64,000 nucleotides of DNA from the NCBI GenBank assembly GCA_021464245.1, contig JADCRB010000057.1:1581265-1645264 (forward strand), in the 5' to 3' direction. Source of the stretch: Carallia brachiata (lineage: Eukaryota > Streptophyta > Magnoliopsida > Malpighiales > Rhizophoraceae). The notes under the pieces are model-generated. The model worked only from the letters and a program-made list of their open reading frames with translations. It had not been told where the DNA came from and did no database searches. Both the position numbers and the translations under genes were made by a program. Of the stretch, positions 11,101 to 22,676 are shown piece after piece. Numbering within the stretch: the first letter of the stretch is position 1; the number at the start of each line of letters is the position of its first letter.

Positions 11101-13528
11101 GAAAGATTAAGAAATGCCAAACGCCTTATTTCTCTGGGAGGCTTGAAATTCCTTGTAAGAAGTTTGGAACATGGGAATATAGAAGATAAAACTTGTGTAG
11201 CATCTCTTTTGTCTTGCTGCATTGAAGCAGATCCATGTTGCCGGAACTGGATAGCTAGAGTAATTGACAAACAGTGCCTCTTGGAGTTACTCTACAGCAA
11301 GCATTCCAATTCTAGAAGAAAAGCTGTGTCTCTGCTGACTGAATTAGTTTGCCTGAGCAGGTCTGAAATTTTCTAATCTTGGTAATGGTTGTCATCTGAG
11401 CTGGTTTGCTTGCATGCTCGCTAATCTACTTTCTACAGTTCATTGGACTCTTACAAACAGAGATGTACTGCCCAGTAGGAAAATGAATTTCAACAATATT
11501 TCTTATGTCGTTTATTACGTCTTTCCATTCTTATAATCCTGCACATACATGTGGGCATGTTGGTCTGTGAGATCCATTACATTGTTTATGTGTGCTTTTG
11601 TGGGGTTCTGTTTTTGCACACTTGTATCTGTGTTCAAAGGCTGAACACTGTTTTCGGAGAAGGGGAATCGGCATGTAGTTATTTTATGACAGGTGTTGGT
11701 TCACAGCCATGGAATGGAACTAATGCCTTTTGGAATTAATCACTGCTTTCTGTTTATTGTTACCTAATGAGTCATAGCACCCATATCCATTATTTCTACC
11801 ATTGCAGGAGGAAAGATATTTCATCACTTTTGAGTGGCTTAGAGAGTGAGGAGATTATGACTGCGATGCACATTTTAATTGTGTATAGTCAGAGTTGTCC
11901 ACCCGAACAAAGGCCAATGGTTGCTGTGCTTGTTTTGCACTTAGACCTTCTGGTGTGTGCCTTGCACTAAGTTTTGTTAAAATACTTTGGTATACAACTT
12001 TAAAGTGCCTGATTTTCTTCTGATTATTGTGCAATGCCCAAAAGCACACAGTGTTAATAACCAACATGCTTCTCACATGTGAAGAATATGCTGTGCAACT
12101 GTGAATTGCAGGTTGAACCTCGAAAGTACAGCATATACCGAGAGGAAGCTGTGAATGCTATCTCAGCGGCCCTGGAAGAAGGCCTAACTAATGAGACAGC
12201 CCGAGATATGTCTTCCAGAGCACTTCTTATCTTGGGAGGGCGTTTTTTTGCTTCTGGGGAACCATTGACAGAAAGTTGGATACTAAGGCAAGCGGGTTTT
12301 TACAAAAATACTGAATCAAATGTACAAGAAGACGATTTGTTCCTTGGTAATTCTGTTTCACAGGTATGTTTGATCCTGATGATTTATTCAGCTCAGTCTC
12401 ACTCTCTAGTGTGCACCTAATTGCAACTCATGGCTATTTAAACATGTCAAGGAAGTTCTTGCAATGATCAGAATCACCTTATAGAGTTATCTCACCTAGT
12501 TAAGAGACTTTATCTTGGCCATAAATCTTGGTCAAGATACTAGTAAATGCTTGCTTGTTTTCACTGCATGTACATTGCACATCACAATTTTTAAAGAGTT
12601 GTAAGAAATAACATTAGAGAGAAAACGATTAAACAGTTACCATTAGAGGGTAAAGAAAAGAGCAAAGGAAGATTCTGATGCGTGAAAATAGAAAACTGAA
12701 GGCAAACGTAGGTTAACTTGTGAGGGGTTATCATTTGATTGTTACAACTTTCTCCATTATGTTAAATCAAAATAATGAGCAGAAAACAAGCTTGTTCTAA
12801 ATTTGTTTCAAGCGTTAGAATTGTTCTTCTGAAATTTAAGTTACTAAATGTAGGAAGATGGAGAGGAGGCAAATGAAGAGTGGTTAAGGAACTTGTCAGC
12901 ATCATTGCTTGGTGAAGGGAAAAGGTCATTTTTGGAGACTATTGCCAAGTGTTTAGGGCTCTGGAATCTCGGATTTGGTGACGATATGCCTGACCGCCAT
13001 TGTGTGGTTAAGCTGTTCACTTTCTTCAAAATCTGATGCTGATTTCCAGCTCTCTGCCCTTTCTGTCCTCATTCCCGGGCTGAAAGGAAGTTTAACAAAT
13101 GGTGAGCAGATCGAGCACAAGGTTCTCGCTTCATTGTGTCTACTTAATATCAGTAAAATTCCAGGTTAGTCTGTCAAAGTTTACTTATGCTGTTATTGTC
13201 ATTTCCACTGCCAAACAATATTCCAAGAAAAGTTCCCCCTTGTTAACTAGTCAAGAGTCCATTGGTCATCATATTTAAACTACTAAATGTCTCGCGGGAC
13301 AGACATTTCAGTTTTTAAAATAAGCTGATCCAACAGATTCATAATAATAAAATAAAATCATAATAAGATGCCAACCATTGCGGGTATTACATCAACTTGT
13401 CTGTGGCAGAATGCAGAGTTCTGTTAATGAAAATGGCAGATGAGCTGGCAGTTCCGCTACGAAGCCTTGCAGACGTAACTTGGACAGCAAAAGAGCTGTA
13501 TGCCATTATGTCTAAAAAATATCATTAG
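8136..13528 (+). CDS. CERBERUS/LIN-like U-box E3 ubiquitin ligase (frameshifted in this sequence)
   Basis: Eight exons join in phase: 8136-9917, 10249-10494, 10600-10627, 10715-11360, 11808-11952, 12112-12363, 12854-13164 and 13410-13528, about 1,175 residues. The first ATG (MSSSLGELLAEDGFRG) is chosen over an upstream TTG. After a low-complexity, R/S/K-rich head comes a helical region shared with Lotus CERBERUS and Medicago LIN (PNTRLSACSHLYLSVICKLQ; LLPELWDYLFFPHL). A U-box follows at about residues 704-778 (FVCPLSGQIMDDPVTLETGQ, then TCPVTGKTLE), which recruits ubiquitin-loaded E2. ARM-like helices run to the end (TWTAKELYAIMSKKYH). WD40 repeats, present in CERBERUS, are absent; only UTR-like sequence follows. 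Exon 12854-13164 has one base too many (near 12957, TTAGGGCTCTGG), so as written the protein stops early at 13036. Function in this plant is inferred from family. Confidence 0.8.
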
Positions 13529-14449
13529 CCTGCCAGAAAGCAATGCGCCTCTCCTCTTTCAAAAAGTTCACAATTTTGTAGGCCAAAAAGATTCATTTTC
13601 AGCCCATTATAGATATCAAGATCAGTGATCTCCCTTAGTTGACAGCTTAGTCAAGCAAACTGCTTGAACAAAATTGAAGCAAACACTTCGCCATGAATTG
13701 AAGTGGGGCCTTCAGGAATAAGAAGGATAAAATATATCAGCATGTTGGACCCTGGAACAGATTGCAAGTACTGCCTGAACCTGAGCCCGGGGGGATGCTT
13801 GTGATAGCTGCATGTTTTTGTCATCAGCTAAATAACAGGAAAAATTCCTTAGGAATATGGCTTTTTCCGCCCACATATTGTATATTCTGTTTGGTGAGGA
13901 AAATTGAAGGACTACTTCTAGTGAATGGAATATGTAATGTACATACTACATATACTTCACTTCCTCTTTAGGATTCCAGTAAAAATGGTTTTCTGCTTTT
14001 TTTGACTTTTGAACTAATTCCTTGCACCGTGTTTTCTCATGTATTAACCAACCCACGGCCCACACTTACAACTTTAGAATGAATACATTGTTGGCTTTTT
14101 CTTTTTTTTTTTTAATTAAAAAGATTCATTAAACTGTGAGTATATAATAATAATTATTTTTTTTAATTGTAAAATTTATGGTTCGTTTTTCATATTAAAA
14201 TTTAAAATTTTTAAAATAGAGATCTAAGTTTCTCATAATGGAGTATCCCAAAAAAATACATTTTTGCCTTTTCTTTTTTTTCTTTTGTTTTTGCGAGTTT
14301 GATGGAAGAGAAATTATCAAATACTTTTTTTTTATTCAGTCTATTAAGGGACCCAATATAAAAAAAAAATTTTCCCATTCGAGAACAATTCTGATAATTT
14401 TGAATCCCTCTTAACAAAATTAAAATTCAAACTTCAAGATTCATATGTA
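13529..14449. other. 3' UTR of the E3 ligase gene and AT-rich spacer
   Basis: The stretch to about 13980 looks like a 3' UTR. From 14100 on, the DNA is AT-rich with poly-T runs, and the reading frame at 14211-14417 is low-complexity. No gene is seen. Confidence 0.45.
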
Positions 14450-14640
14450 ATAATTACTTATCAACAGTTGGTCTAAGTAAAAAAGATTCGATTCTTTTTA
14501 AATAAAGTCTTAAGATTCACGTCTTGTAAATGAAAAAAAGAGCATTAGAAAAGTCGTCCCTAGCAAAAGGTCTGACAATAACTTTAATAGGATTAGTTGG
14601 AATTCAATGTAATTTTTAAATACTAAGATCTTGTAAAAAT
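14450..14640 (+). repeat. Dispersed SINE-like repeat, family A, copy 2
   Basis: Same orientation and word order as 7130-7310 (see that entry). It ends near an (AAT)n tract at 14635-14658, which may mark the 3' tail. No coding capacity. Confidence 0.5.
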
Positions 14641-16010
14641 AATAATAATAATAATAATTACTTTCCCTTTTGTACTCGGTATTGGGCCCAGAGTCGTAAT
14701 CAGGCCGTCACGCTGGAAAGAGATCGACACGATGGCCTGATGGTTTTTTTTGTTTTTGGTCAATGGCCTGATGGATTTGAATGTTGCCATTCGTGAGGTT
14801 GGAGTGTTTCATATTTGATGGGCCCATCAACACCTGCAGGTTAACACCACACAGCCTTTTTTTGTCACTAAGATAGGGCCTGCCTCTGGCCTTTGTCCAT
14901 GAAGACGAGGAAGCTGCAAAAAGCCCAAACCCACCTACAAATCTCTGTAGACAGATGGATCCATGGGCCACCAAGCCTATCAACTGACGTTAGTGTGAAC
15001 TACTAGAGATTGGTTTTGTAAATGAAAAACTAGTACCCATAGTTCTGCAGTGGGGAGGATTGGTTAATTGTTGGTTTTTCCAATCCTTAAAACAAAAAAT
15101 GTCTAGACTTGGCCCGATTCTTTGGCCAAACAAATAAAAAAAATACTTATTGAGAGACTTTTCGCCATCATTCAAAGTTTTACTTGAGTTAATTTAGATT
15201 AGTCAGTTCGTTAAACTGAATACTGTGCGATTTTAAACTAAAAAATAAAAAATAAAAAACTTTCTCAAAATTAAGGTTTAGAGTAATATATATTTAAGAT
15301 AACATAAAGTATAATTCAAATTTATTTTTTATTAAAAAAAAGAGAGAGAAAAAATCAATATAGTATATAATCTGATTTTCCGAATATAAACTTTCTTAAA
15401 AGTTAAAACATCAAGACACCTAATTAAGTTTTTGTTTTTCCAATTCTTTATTCGAAAAAGATTAGTTCTGACTCCCAGCCATAAAGGATCATAGGCCTCC
15501 TATCTTTCTCCTCCTTCTGTTGGAAAAAAAAAAAAGAGATAGAAAACTTACGGCCCCATGGCCAGGGGTCTCTGGCCTCTATTAACCGTCTTTTTTATTT
15601 ATGTTCGGTCAAACTCCTGTGTTCTGCTATAAAAGATGTACTATATGCATAAGATTTGACCTGACAGGGCTTTGAATCAAAATAGAATTAAAATTAAATT
15701 GGGAACTCAAAACTAGAGAACATAATTTTGGTGAGAAGCAATATGGCTGCGGCTCATCCTCACTAAAGAAATTTAATCGTAACAATAATTATAATCGATT
15801 GATCGAATTGTCTAATTGAACCTTATAGATAAAAAAAATAACCCCATAGCCAATTTTATTTTAAAATGATTATTGAAAAAAAATGAAACCATTGTGATGA
15901 GAATGGGACCAAACCTAGAGTAAGTCAACGTATGATCATACAATATACAATAGTCTCTTAATGTGGACCGACTCTGACAAAAGGCATACAATTAAGCAAC
16001 ACACTAGAGA
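14641..16010. other. Intergenic DNA with a truncated SINE family B end
   Basis: At about 15185-15275 there is TTTAGATTAGTCAGTTCGTTAAACTGAATACTGTGCGATTTT followed by an A-rich tail. This matches the 3' end of the copies at 31644-31914 (plus) and 60303-60530 (minus). The rest is AT-rich without recognisable genes; the 91-codon minus frame at 14708-14983 has no motif. Confidence 0.5.
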
Positions 16011-17144
16011 CTACATCGCTTCCTGCTCGATCTGCATATGATCAATAGTGAAGTTGTTCTCCAATCCAGAAGAAGCGCTCCCTTCTTCTCCTTGATCTCC
16101 CCGGACCTCCTGACCCTTGCCATCACCATCGTCTGTTTTCACCCTTACAGCCGAATTCTTGTTCCTGGCCAGCATCTTCAGTGAAATCCTCTGAGGCAAC
16201 AGGATAAATCCAATCCGGGGTTGAGCAAGACGAAGATTCTTCCTTCTGTATTTGGCTGCCAGCCTTTTCGTCCTCTCGTCCATGCTCTCAAACTTGTAGT
16301 GCTGGTTCAGCATATGAGCTGCAAAAGATTGTGAAGTTTGGAACATGTTATTGCACTTGGGGCATGTATAAGGTCCATGTTTCTGGTAAGGGAGGCTGTG
16401 AATTCTTCCATCGCCAACAGTTTCACCATCATCTTGGTTTTGGCCAACAATTTGGGTGTTATGGGGTGCAAGGACACTCATAGCTGCTGGCTGACGATTA
16501 AGAACTTGCCGGTGGGGCACACCGCGATTAGCAAGTAAACCAGGGTTCATGTTCATCACGTTGTTTACTTGATTGCTCATTGGGTTTGGCAAATTGGCCC
16601 AATTGGGTTGTTCTTGGATTCCAATGCCTAATCTAACATTGTCTCGGCCTGTGCGGCCTTGGTGGGCTTGCAAAACAACATGATTTGGAGATGAAACAGA
16701 GCCGAAAGTTGAGGTTGGGGTAAGAAATTTGGTGGTTCTAACAACCTCTGTGACAGTGACTTCGCGGGCTTGGGGAATGAATGGCAATGGGATCTGTGCT
16801 GATGGGGAAAAGTTGACGATACTCTGATGCTGCAGCCTATTTGGAATTGGATATGGGGTGGCATTGGTTCTTATGGCTCCTCGGCTGAGACCCAGTTGGC
16901 CCAGACCAGGCCCCATACCAAGACCAAGTAATGGAAGGCGATGGTCTCTTTGATGGGTCGGTTGAGTTTGATGAACCCCACTTGTAGGGCTGGAAGTGAG
17001 AAGTTGAGAGGACATCAAGTTCCTGCTCCTCTCACGGAGAAGATTTTGACCTGTACAAAAATCATTGGTATTAATGGAATCCCTAGTGAGATCCAATCCC
17101 AAGCCAAGTTGGCTGGATCTGGAAGCATTAAAATTATTTGCCAT
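16011..17144 (-). CDS. Single-C2H2 zinc-finger protein with EAR-like motif
   Basis: A single open exon of 377 codons from the ATG at 17144 (MANNFNASRSSQLGLGLDLT). A further in-frame ATG at 17240 lies upstream of the expected transcription start set by a TATA box at 17247-17263, so I reject it and its apparent signal peptide. One zinc finger is present at residues 261-282: C-X2-C-X12-H-X4-H with SQSFAAH, a variant of the plant QALGGH core. LxLxL at residues 13-19 (LGLGLDL) resembles the EAR motif that recruits TOPLESS-type co-repressors. The middle is N-, Q- and P-rich and probably disordered. A basic patch (KRLAAKYRRKNLRL) follows the finger and could be a nuclear signal. The precise subfamily is not recognised. 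A transcriptional regulator is the inference. Confidence 0.7.
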   Translation of the reverse strand: MANNFNASRSSQLGLGLDLTRDSINTNDFCTGQNLLRERSRNLMSSQLLTSSPTSGVHQTQPTHQRDHRLPLLGLGMGPGLGQLGLSRGAIRTNATPYPIPNRLQHQSIVNFSPSAQIPLPFIPQAREVTVTEVVRTTKFLTPTSTFGSVSSPNHVVLQAHQGRTGRDNVRLGIGIQEQPNWANLPNPMSNQVNNVMNMNPGLLANRGVPHRQVLNRQPAAMSVLAPHNTQIVGQNQDDGETVGDGRIHSLPYQKHGPYTCPKCNNMFQTSQSFAAHMLNQHYKFESMDERTKRLAAKYRRKNLRLAQPRIGFILLPQRISLKMLARNKNSAVRVKTDDGDGKGQEVRGDQGEEGSASSGLENNFTIDHMQIEQEAM

Positions 17145-17246
17145 GGGGAAAAAGGAGGAAGTAGCTAAGGGCAAAGGGAGTAAAGAGAGAACAAGATTGA
17201 GGAATGCAAAGGAACTTGGCAAGGAACATTGTGGATGCATTTGGTC

Positions 17247-17263
17247 TATATATTATATATGGA
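17247..17263 (-). promoter_or_regulatory. TATA box of the C2H2 gene
   Basis: Read on the minus strand this is CCATATATAATATATAG, about 100 bp upstream of the ATG at 17144. A start about 30 bp downstream would give a leader of roughly 70 bp and would leave the ATG at 17240 outside the mRNA. Confidence 0.5.
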
Positions 17264-17481
17264 AAGACATGTAACTTTTAGGTAACAAGAGCATTTATTA
17301 CTGATAATGCATATTGTTGTGCTAAGATTTACCTATTTATGAAACAACTATCTGTAAGTAAAAGAGAATCTATCTGCTTGACAATGCATGGAAAGAAGCA
17401 TTAAATGCACAATTGTATTTAATGCTTCAAATTTTAATTTTATCTTCGAAATATGTTGCACATATATCCATGGTGGCTTAC

Positions 17482-18296
17482 TCAGGTGTCAAATTTTGAT
17501 CCGATTCAATGATCTGATCAGAATCCATATGAAAATATTTAACTTGAACTTGATTTTACCCAAAAATCATCAGAAAATTTAGAATTAAACACAACCTAAC
17601 TTACAATTTCTGTCATCTGACTTTTCACAAGAAAATAAAATAAGAGATTGTAACTATATATTAGATTTAATGTACACAAAATTATAATTTTTACTATGAA
17701 TCTTATGAAACATTTATTTGAAAAAAATAAAAAAAATTTTAATAATATTATTTAAATATTTTTACTTATTATTTTATTTATATGTACACTAGGATATACA
17801 CATTGCAAGCGAACACTATTTTATTTTTATATATGATACAAAAATATATTACATTTAATTTAGCTAATTTTTGATTTATTATATATATAGATGTGTCTAC
17901 GTATACGATATGCAAATATACATGCATACACAATTACAAATCTGTATATATATATTTTATAAATAATATTAATATACTTTGATACAAATTAATACAAAAA
18001 TACATAATAATGTATTTTTACCTATTATACTATATGAAAAAAATATTTTCTTTTAAATAAGAAAGTCTATTTGCGATCGAATTTGAGTAATGAAATAAAA
18101 ATAATAATATTTTCTCATACAGTAATTTATAATAAAAAAAAGGAATGAAACTGTAAAATTAATTTTTAAATAATAATGTGCCAATGGATTGACTGAATTT
18201 AGTCCGAATTTGAGCAATTCGACTAAAATCCAATCTGAATCTAATTTGATTTAAACTTAAAGTGACTCACTTCGATTACCCAATTTGACACATCTA
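17482..18296. mobile_element. Probable hAT-type element with GGTGTCAAA ends
   Basis: The left end reads CAGGTGTCAAATTTTGATCC. The right end reads CCCAATTTGACACATCTA, its inverse. Just inside are degenerate GATCCGATT/AATCCAATC words like those in the 53180-53718 element, which has almost the same termini. The core is AT-rich and noncoding. A convincing 8-bp target duplication is not visible, so the limits are approximate. Confidence 0.5.
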
Positions 18297-18625
18297 TATG
18301 CTAATATGTTTCTATAAACGTCCATAAAAGTACACATTAAACATTAAACGTCGTATAAAATCTTTTAAAAGGAAATTTATATTTTAACTCATTTTTTAAG
18401 TAAGTATAATTTATTTATAATTTTAAACCATACAATAAGTAGGACTTGAATAAAAAAATTAAAAATAATATTTAAATGATATTAAATAATAAATTTATTC
18501 TACTAATTAAAATAAAAAATAAAATTAATAAACATTAAAATCTAAAACTTTCACCATCCCATATGTATCTCTACAAAAGTACAAAAAGGTACAAATTCAA
18601 GTTGTTATGAAGTCACAAACTTTAA

Positions 18626-19096
18626 CCCTTTGTTCGGCAAAAAAAAAATGAGGGAAGAGGAATATAAAAGAATGAAAGTAAAAGGAATAAATATTAGAGG
18701 AGAAGAACGTACGTTATTTTTTTTGATATTTTAGATAGTGTAATGTGAGAAAAAAATTAAAAATATTGTATTTAAAAATGAATAAAAAATAAAAGAAAAG
18801 AATATATATGAGTTATAATATCATTTTATCATTAGAAGGCTTACTTAAAAATTATAACATAAGGGCAAAATAATACATTTAACATAAAAAAATAAAAATA
18901 AAAAAAAAAAAAGAAAAAGGTTTGGCCTCCGATTCCGTGCAACTCCCCCATGTTTTGGGAGAATTGCTTCATGTGGAGCCCACAATGTTTTAGTCATTCT
19001 TTCCTCTCTTCCAAACAACAAAAAACTTTTTTTTTCACCCTAATTTCATTCCATTTGCATTCATTTCACCTACATTCCCTTCTCCCAAACGAGGGC
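18626..19096. mobile_element. Tourist-like (PIF/Harbinger) MITE
   Basis: TAA flanks both ends (18623-18625 and 19097-19099). The left end CCCTTTGTTCGGC mirrors the right end, which reads GCCCTCGTTTGGGAG on the other strand. Purine-rich left and pyrimidine-rich right halves give long imperfect complementarity. It is noncoding. Termini of the GGGC..GTTTGG type with TWA duplications are typical of PIF/Harbinger MITEs. Confidence 0.55.
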
Positions 19097-20394
19097 TAAC
19101 TCTTCTCTAGGATTGTTTAGACATTTTTCAAATAAATTATAATATAAATATAATTTTTATTTTCCGCTTGGTTGTCGTTTTTCTCCTTTCCAAAATACAA
19201 TGTAAAATGAAATCGCAATAACTTGTGCGATAAATAGATTGCAATATAATGTCATCCTCCCATACAAAAGTTGGACACTTTAACTCAGTGGGGACAGCGA
19301 TGCATCCCAAAATCTATAAATTGTTTCAAACTTATTTGTTGGACTTTTCTAAACGAGTGATATCATTTTGCTTCTTAACATTTGTAAAATATTTGTAGAA
19401 AAAAATATTTATAGTAAAAATAATAATTTTTTTTACTTACTTATAGCACAATTTATATTTTTCCTGAAAATAACTTCAGCTTACAAAAGGATAAGTTATT
19501 TTACCTGAAAATCTAAAAATTTTTCTCAAAATTTACCTATGTAAAATATTTTCTGTGAAACAGACGCCGAAAAACCTGTAAAATTTTTTCTTATAAAACA
19601 TTTTAAAGGAAACAAATACACCTAAATGATTGCAATTTTCACGTACAGATTATAGCTATAGCAGGCTGATGCATTTGTTCGTTAGCATTCTATGCTATGG
19701 AGCCCAATCACCTATATATTTTCCCTAAATCGATGCAATAATATTCCAAATCCTGGTATGTACAACATGTGTTAATGTTACATACGAGCATGGTAGTGTT
19801 TCTACCTAATTTAAATGCATAATTAATACTTCAATTAAAAAACTGAAATTCAATTTTATTCGTAACATGGGTCCATTTCTCTCATAATAAGTCTCTTTAT
19901 GTCAATTCGACAATTAATTCTAAAAAGCTTGAGTTACCGAGTTTTTCGTTAGTTAACAATTACTTTTCGATTCTTGATTTACATGGATGCATTTACATTG
20001 GGAAAACTAAAAAGCATATTTTCTTTTTTTTTTTTTTTTTTTTTTAAAGTAGACATTCCTTTTCCACTCATTTTAAAAACATATAATATAAAGGGGCTAT
20101 TTATAGTTTTAATTAAGTTGCAAATTTTACACCGCATAATAACTTTTAATATCACCCAACTCAGTTAAGATTAACATTTTTGAAATAAAAATTTTTAATT
20201 TGACTTATTTTTGATTAAACATAACTTATTTATAATGTTATATTACAAATAATACAATAAGTATAATATATTTAAAATAAAAAATAATAAATTAAATTTA
20301 TATAATATAAAATAATAAATAAATTATACTTTAAAAAAAATTACCAAACAAAATATGAATTCAACCATATCATGGCTGATCTATAAGGCCTCCG
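19097..20394. other. AT-rich intergenic DNA
   Basis: No gene, RNA or bounded repeat recognised. A 22-base T run lies at about 20024-20045. Confidence 0.45.
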
Positions 20395-21485
20395 CGCAAA
20401 TTTTTTACGAAATTATGATTTAAATACAATTTCTCTCATTATTTTTAGTGTTTTCAGAAATATTATGTTTAATTTTTTTCTTAGAATATACCTTTACATT
20501 CTTACCGTCAAAACTTTTTACTATTTTTTTAGTTTGTCATTAAATTTAATACGTGGCAATTCAATTAATACTACATTATCTAAATCAGGAGCTATATTAA
20601 CAAATAATAATGATATGACACACAATATTTTTTTAAGTAATTTTTCAGATATTTAAATTTTTTTATTTCTTTTTTTTTACAATAAAATATTTCTAACAAG
20701 CCTTTTAACAATTTACCCTTTCTGTTTTTTTTTTTCTGTCTCCGTCCATCAATCAAAATTTTATCCACGTCGCCATCGGCCGGCGACGGAGACGCCTCCT
20801 CCGCCGTGGCGGCCACCGCTACCAGTGTATCGTTCCTTGGCGTTGAGAATGGTGACGTTCATGGCGACGACAACAATAATAATTTCCTCGGCCACATGAA
20901 CGGTACGTATCCCAGCGGATTCGATTATCTTTCTATCGCGTGATCTTCTTCTTTAGGATCCGACTCGATTCCATTGAAGGACTCGGAGAAGCTCCGGCGA
21001 ATTGTTACTGCTTCGGCCAAAGGATTCTCTATAAAAGCTGGTCCCAAAGGCGGCCTTGCTTTGTTTCCCCTTCTCGCTAGGCTGAGTTGCCACACCAGAT
21101 CATCATCATCATCATCCTCCAGGTGCATTGCCGTTCTCTTTACTTTTTCTTGGTCTTTGATTTTGCGTGGAATAACTTTGGTCCAGGAAAATTTTTGGAA
21201 AAAAAAATAAATTTTAAAATTAAATTTTCTAAAAAATTACACGAAAATAAAGTGTTGTGTGTCACGTTATTACTTTTTACAAATATGGTGTTTGACTTTG
21301 ATAACGTGATACTAAGTAGATTATCGCATGTCAAATTGAACGATATGACTAACCGAAAAAAAAAAAAAAACGAAAAAGATTGCTGGCGAGAATGGGAAGA
21401 ATGGATTTAAAAAAAAATGCGGGCAAAATTTCCAAAATAACTAAAGATTGTGAGTTAAATATATATTTATACCAAACATAAATTA
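20395..21485. mobile_element. Pack-MULE-like structure: long inverted flanks around a gene fragment
   Basis: The left flank (about 20430-20710) and the right flank (about 21180-21470, read inverted) share a series of words in the same order. These include ACATTCTTACCGTCAAAAC against CCATTCTCGCCAGCAATC, TTTAGTTTGTCATT against TCGGTTAGTCAT, and GATATGACACACAATATTT against CGTGACACACAACACTTT. I estimate 60-70% identity by eye. Between them lies GC-rich, gene-like DNA (20740-21125). Long terminal inverted repeats around captured gene sequence are the hallmark of Pack-MULEs. No 9-bp target duplication or transposase could be confirmed, and the outer limits are uncertain. Confidence 0.5.
20740..21125 (+). 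pseudogene. Captured 5' gene fragment, possibly Tim17/TMEM135-like
   Basis: GC content jumps here relative to the flanks. One frame reads SVSFLGVENGDVHGDDNNNN then FLGHMNG up to a GTACGT donor at 20903. After a TTCTTCTTTAG acceptor, a second piece from about 20957 reads SDSIPLKDSEKLRRIVTASA, KGFSIKAGPKGGLALFPLLA and RL. No ATG precedes the frame, and it dissolves into AT-rich DNA after about 21125, so it is a fragment. The KGFSI.AG.KGGLALF.LLARL pattern reminds me of the N-terminal part of plant Tim17/TMEM135-like membrane proteins. That assignment is tentative. Confidence 0.45.
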
Positions 21486-21699
21486 GTTGCAAGGTTCCTT
21501 ATGTACCCAAAAAAACACAATAATCAGTTGCAGGCTGAGAGATTAATAAATGATGAATTTTCCACCACGAAAGTCCCAATCCAAAGTCCAAACAACATCC
21601 AAGAAAAAGAAAAAAAGTGGATAGTTCTAGAAAACAGTCACAATGTTATTGCCCGTAATCACCATGAAGATAAACCTGTGCTCCTGTGGTTGATCAACC

Positions 21700-22358
21700 C
21701 AAGGTTCTAAGAACCGAACCGGTCATTGAACCGAAAAACTGAGAGGTTCAAGGTTCAATCGGTTCGACCAGTAAAACCGCGGTTAAACCGGTAAAACCGG
21801 TATTTAATATTAAATATATAAAAATTAAATTTTATATAGCTTATATAATTATATAAAATGTTATATTATATAAGAATGATAATAAATATTTAAAATAAAG
21901 TGTATTTTAAGAATTATAATAATATTTACATACATTAAAGATATTACAATTAGTATATTTAACAAAATATAATTTATAAAAATTAATTAAAAAATAATAT
22001 TTATAAATAGTGATTAAATATTAATTTTTAAATTTTAAAGATTAAATTGAAAATTTTAATCAATTGAGGACTAAATTAGAATTTTTGGTTAAAATTAGAG
22101 TTTTAATTATAATTTAGATAAAGTTTTGGATTAAATTATAATTTAAAATTTTTTAATTTAAATTGAACCCGTTCACCCGGTTCAACCGATCCCGGTTTTT
22201 CCGGTTTTCCCGGTTCTTGACCGGTTTTTTCGGTTCTTGACCGGTTTTTTTCGTTTCGGTCTGAATTCCATTTTTAGACTTGAACCGGACCGGACCTAGG
22301 ACCGGTTCCCGGTTTTTCCGGTTGAACCGGCCGGTCCGGTCCGGTTTTCAATTCCATG
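21700..22358. mobile_element. hAT-like non-autonomous element with CCGGTT-rich ends (copy 2)
   Basis: A perfect 8-bp direct repeat, GATCAACC, flanks it (21692-21699 and 22359-22366). The left end is CAAGGTTCTAAGAACCGAAC; the right end, read inward, is CATGGAATTGAAAACCGGAC. Both subtermini are dense in AACCGG/CCGGTT words (21710-21805 and 22165-22350). The middle 360 bp is AT-rich and noncoding. This is the same architecture as 3452-4211 and 54264-54673. Confidence 0.8.
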
Positions 22359-22676
22359 GATCAACCTCGACAGCCAGAAAGCTAAATGCAAAATGTATTT
22401 AACTGTTACAAGAAATACTCCCTTTAAGATTATGCAAATGCAAATGAATGAAAAGAGAATTAGGTGAAAAAGCCACGAAATTTATATATAGCAAACGAAG
22501 ACACAAAAGAACAGTTTCATTAGGTTCATGACAAGATTTCTGCTAAAAAAGACCTTCACTAGAGTAGACTAGTTTCCTTCATCTTTTCTGCTTTCTTTAT
22601 TATTAACATAACACATAGACTCTAGAGCCCTGTAGCTACATTCTTTGTAAGCTCAGGATGCAGAATAGTTTGGCTG

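Noticed and set aside
17145..17240. N-terminal extension of the C2H2 protein with a signal-peptide-like hydrophobic stretch
   Set aside because: The TATA box at 17247-17263 would place transcription start downstream of this ATG. A secretion signal also makes no sense on a nuclear zinc-finger protein.
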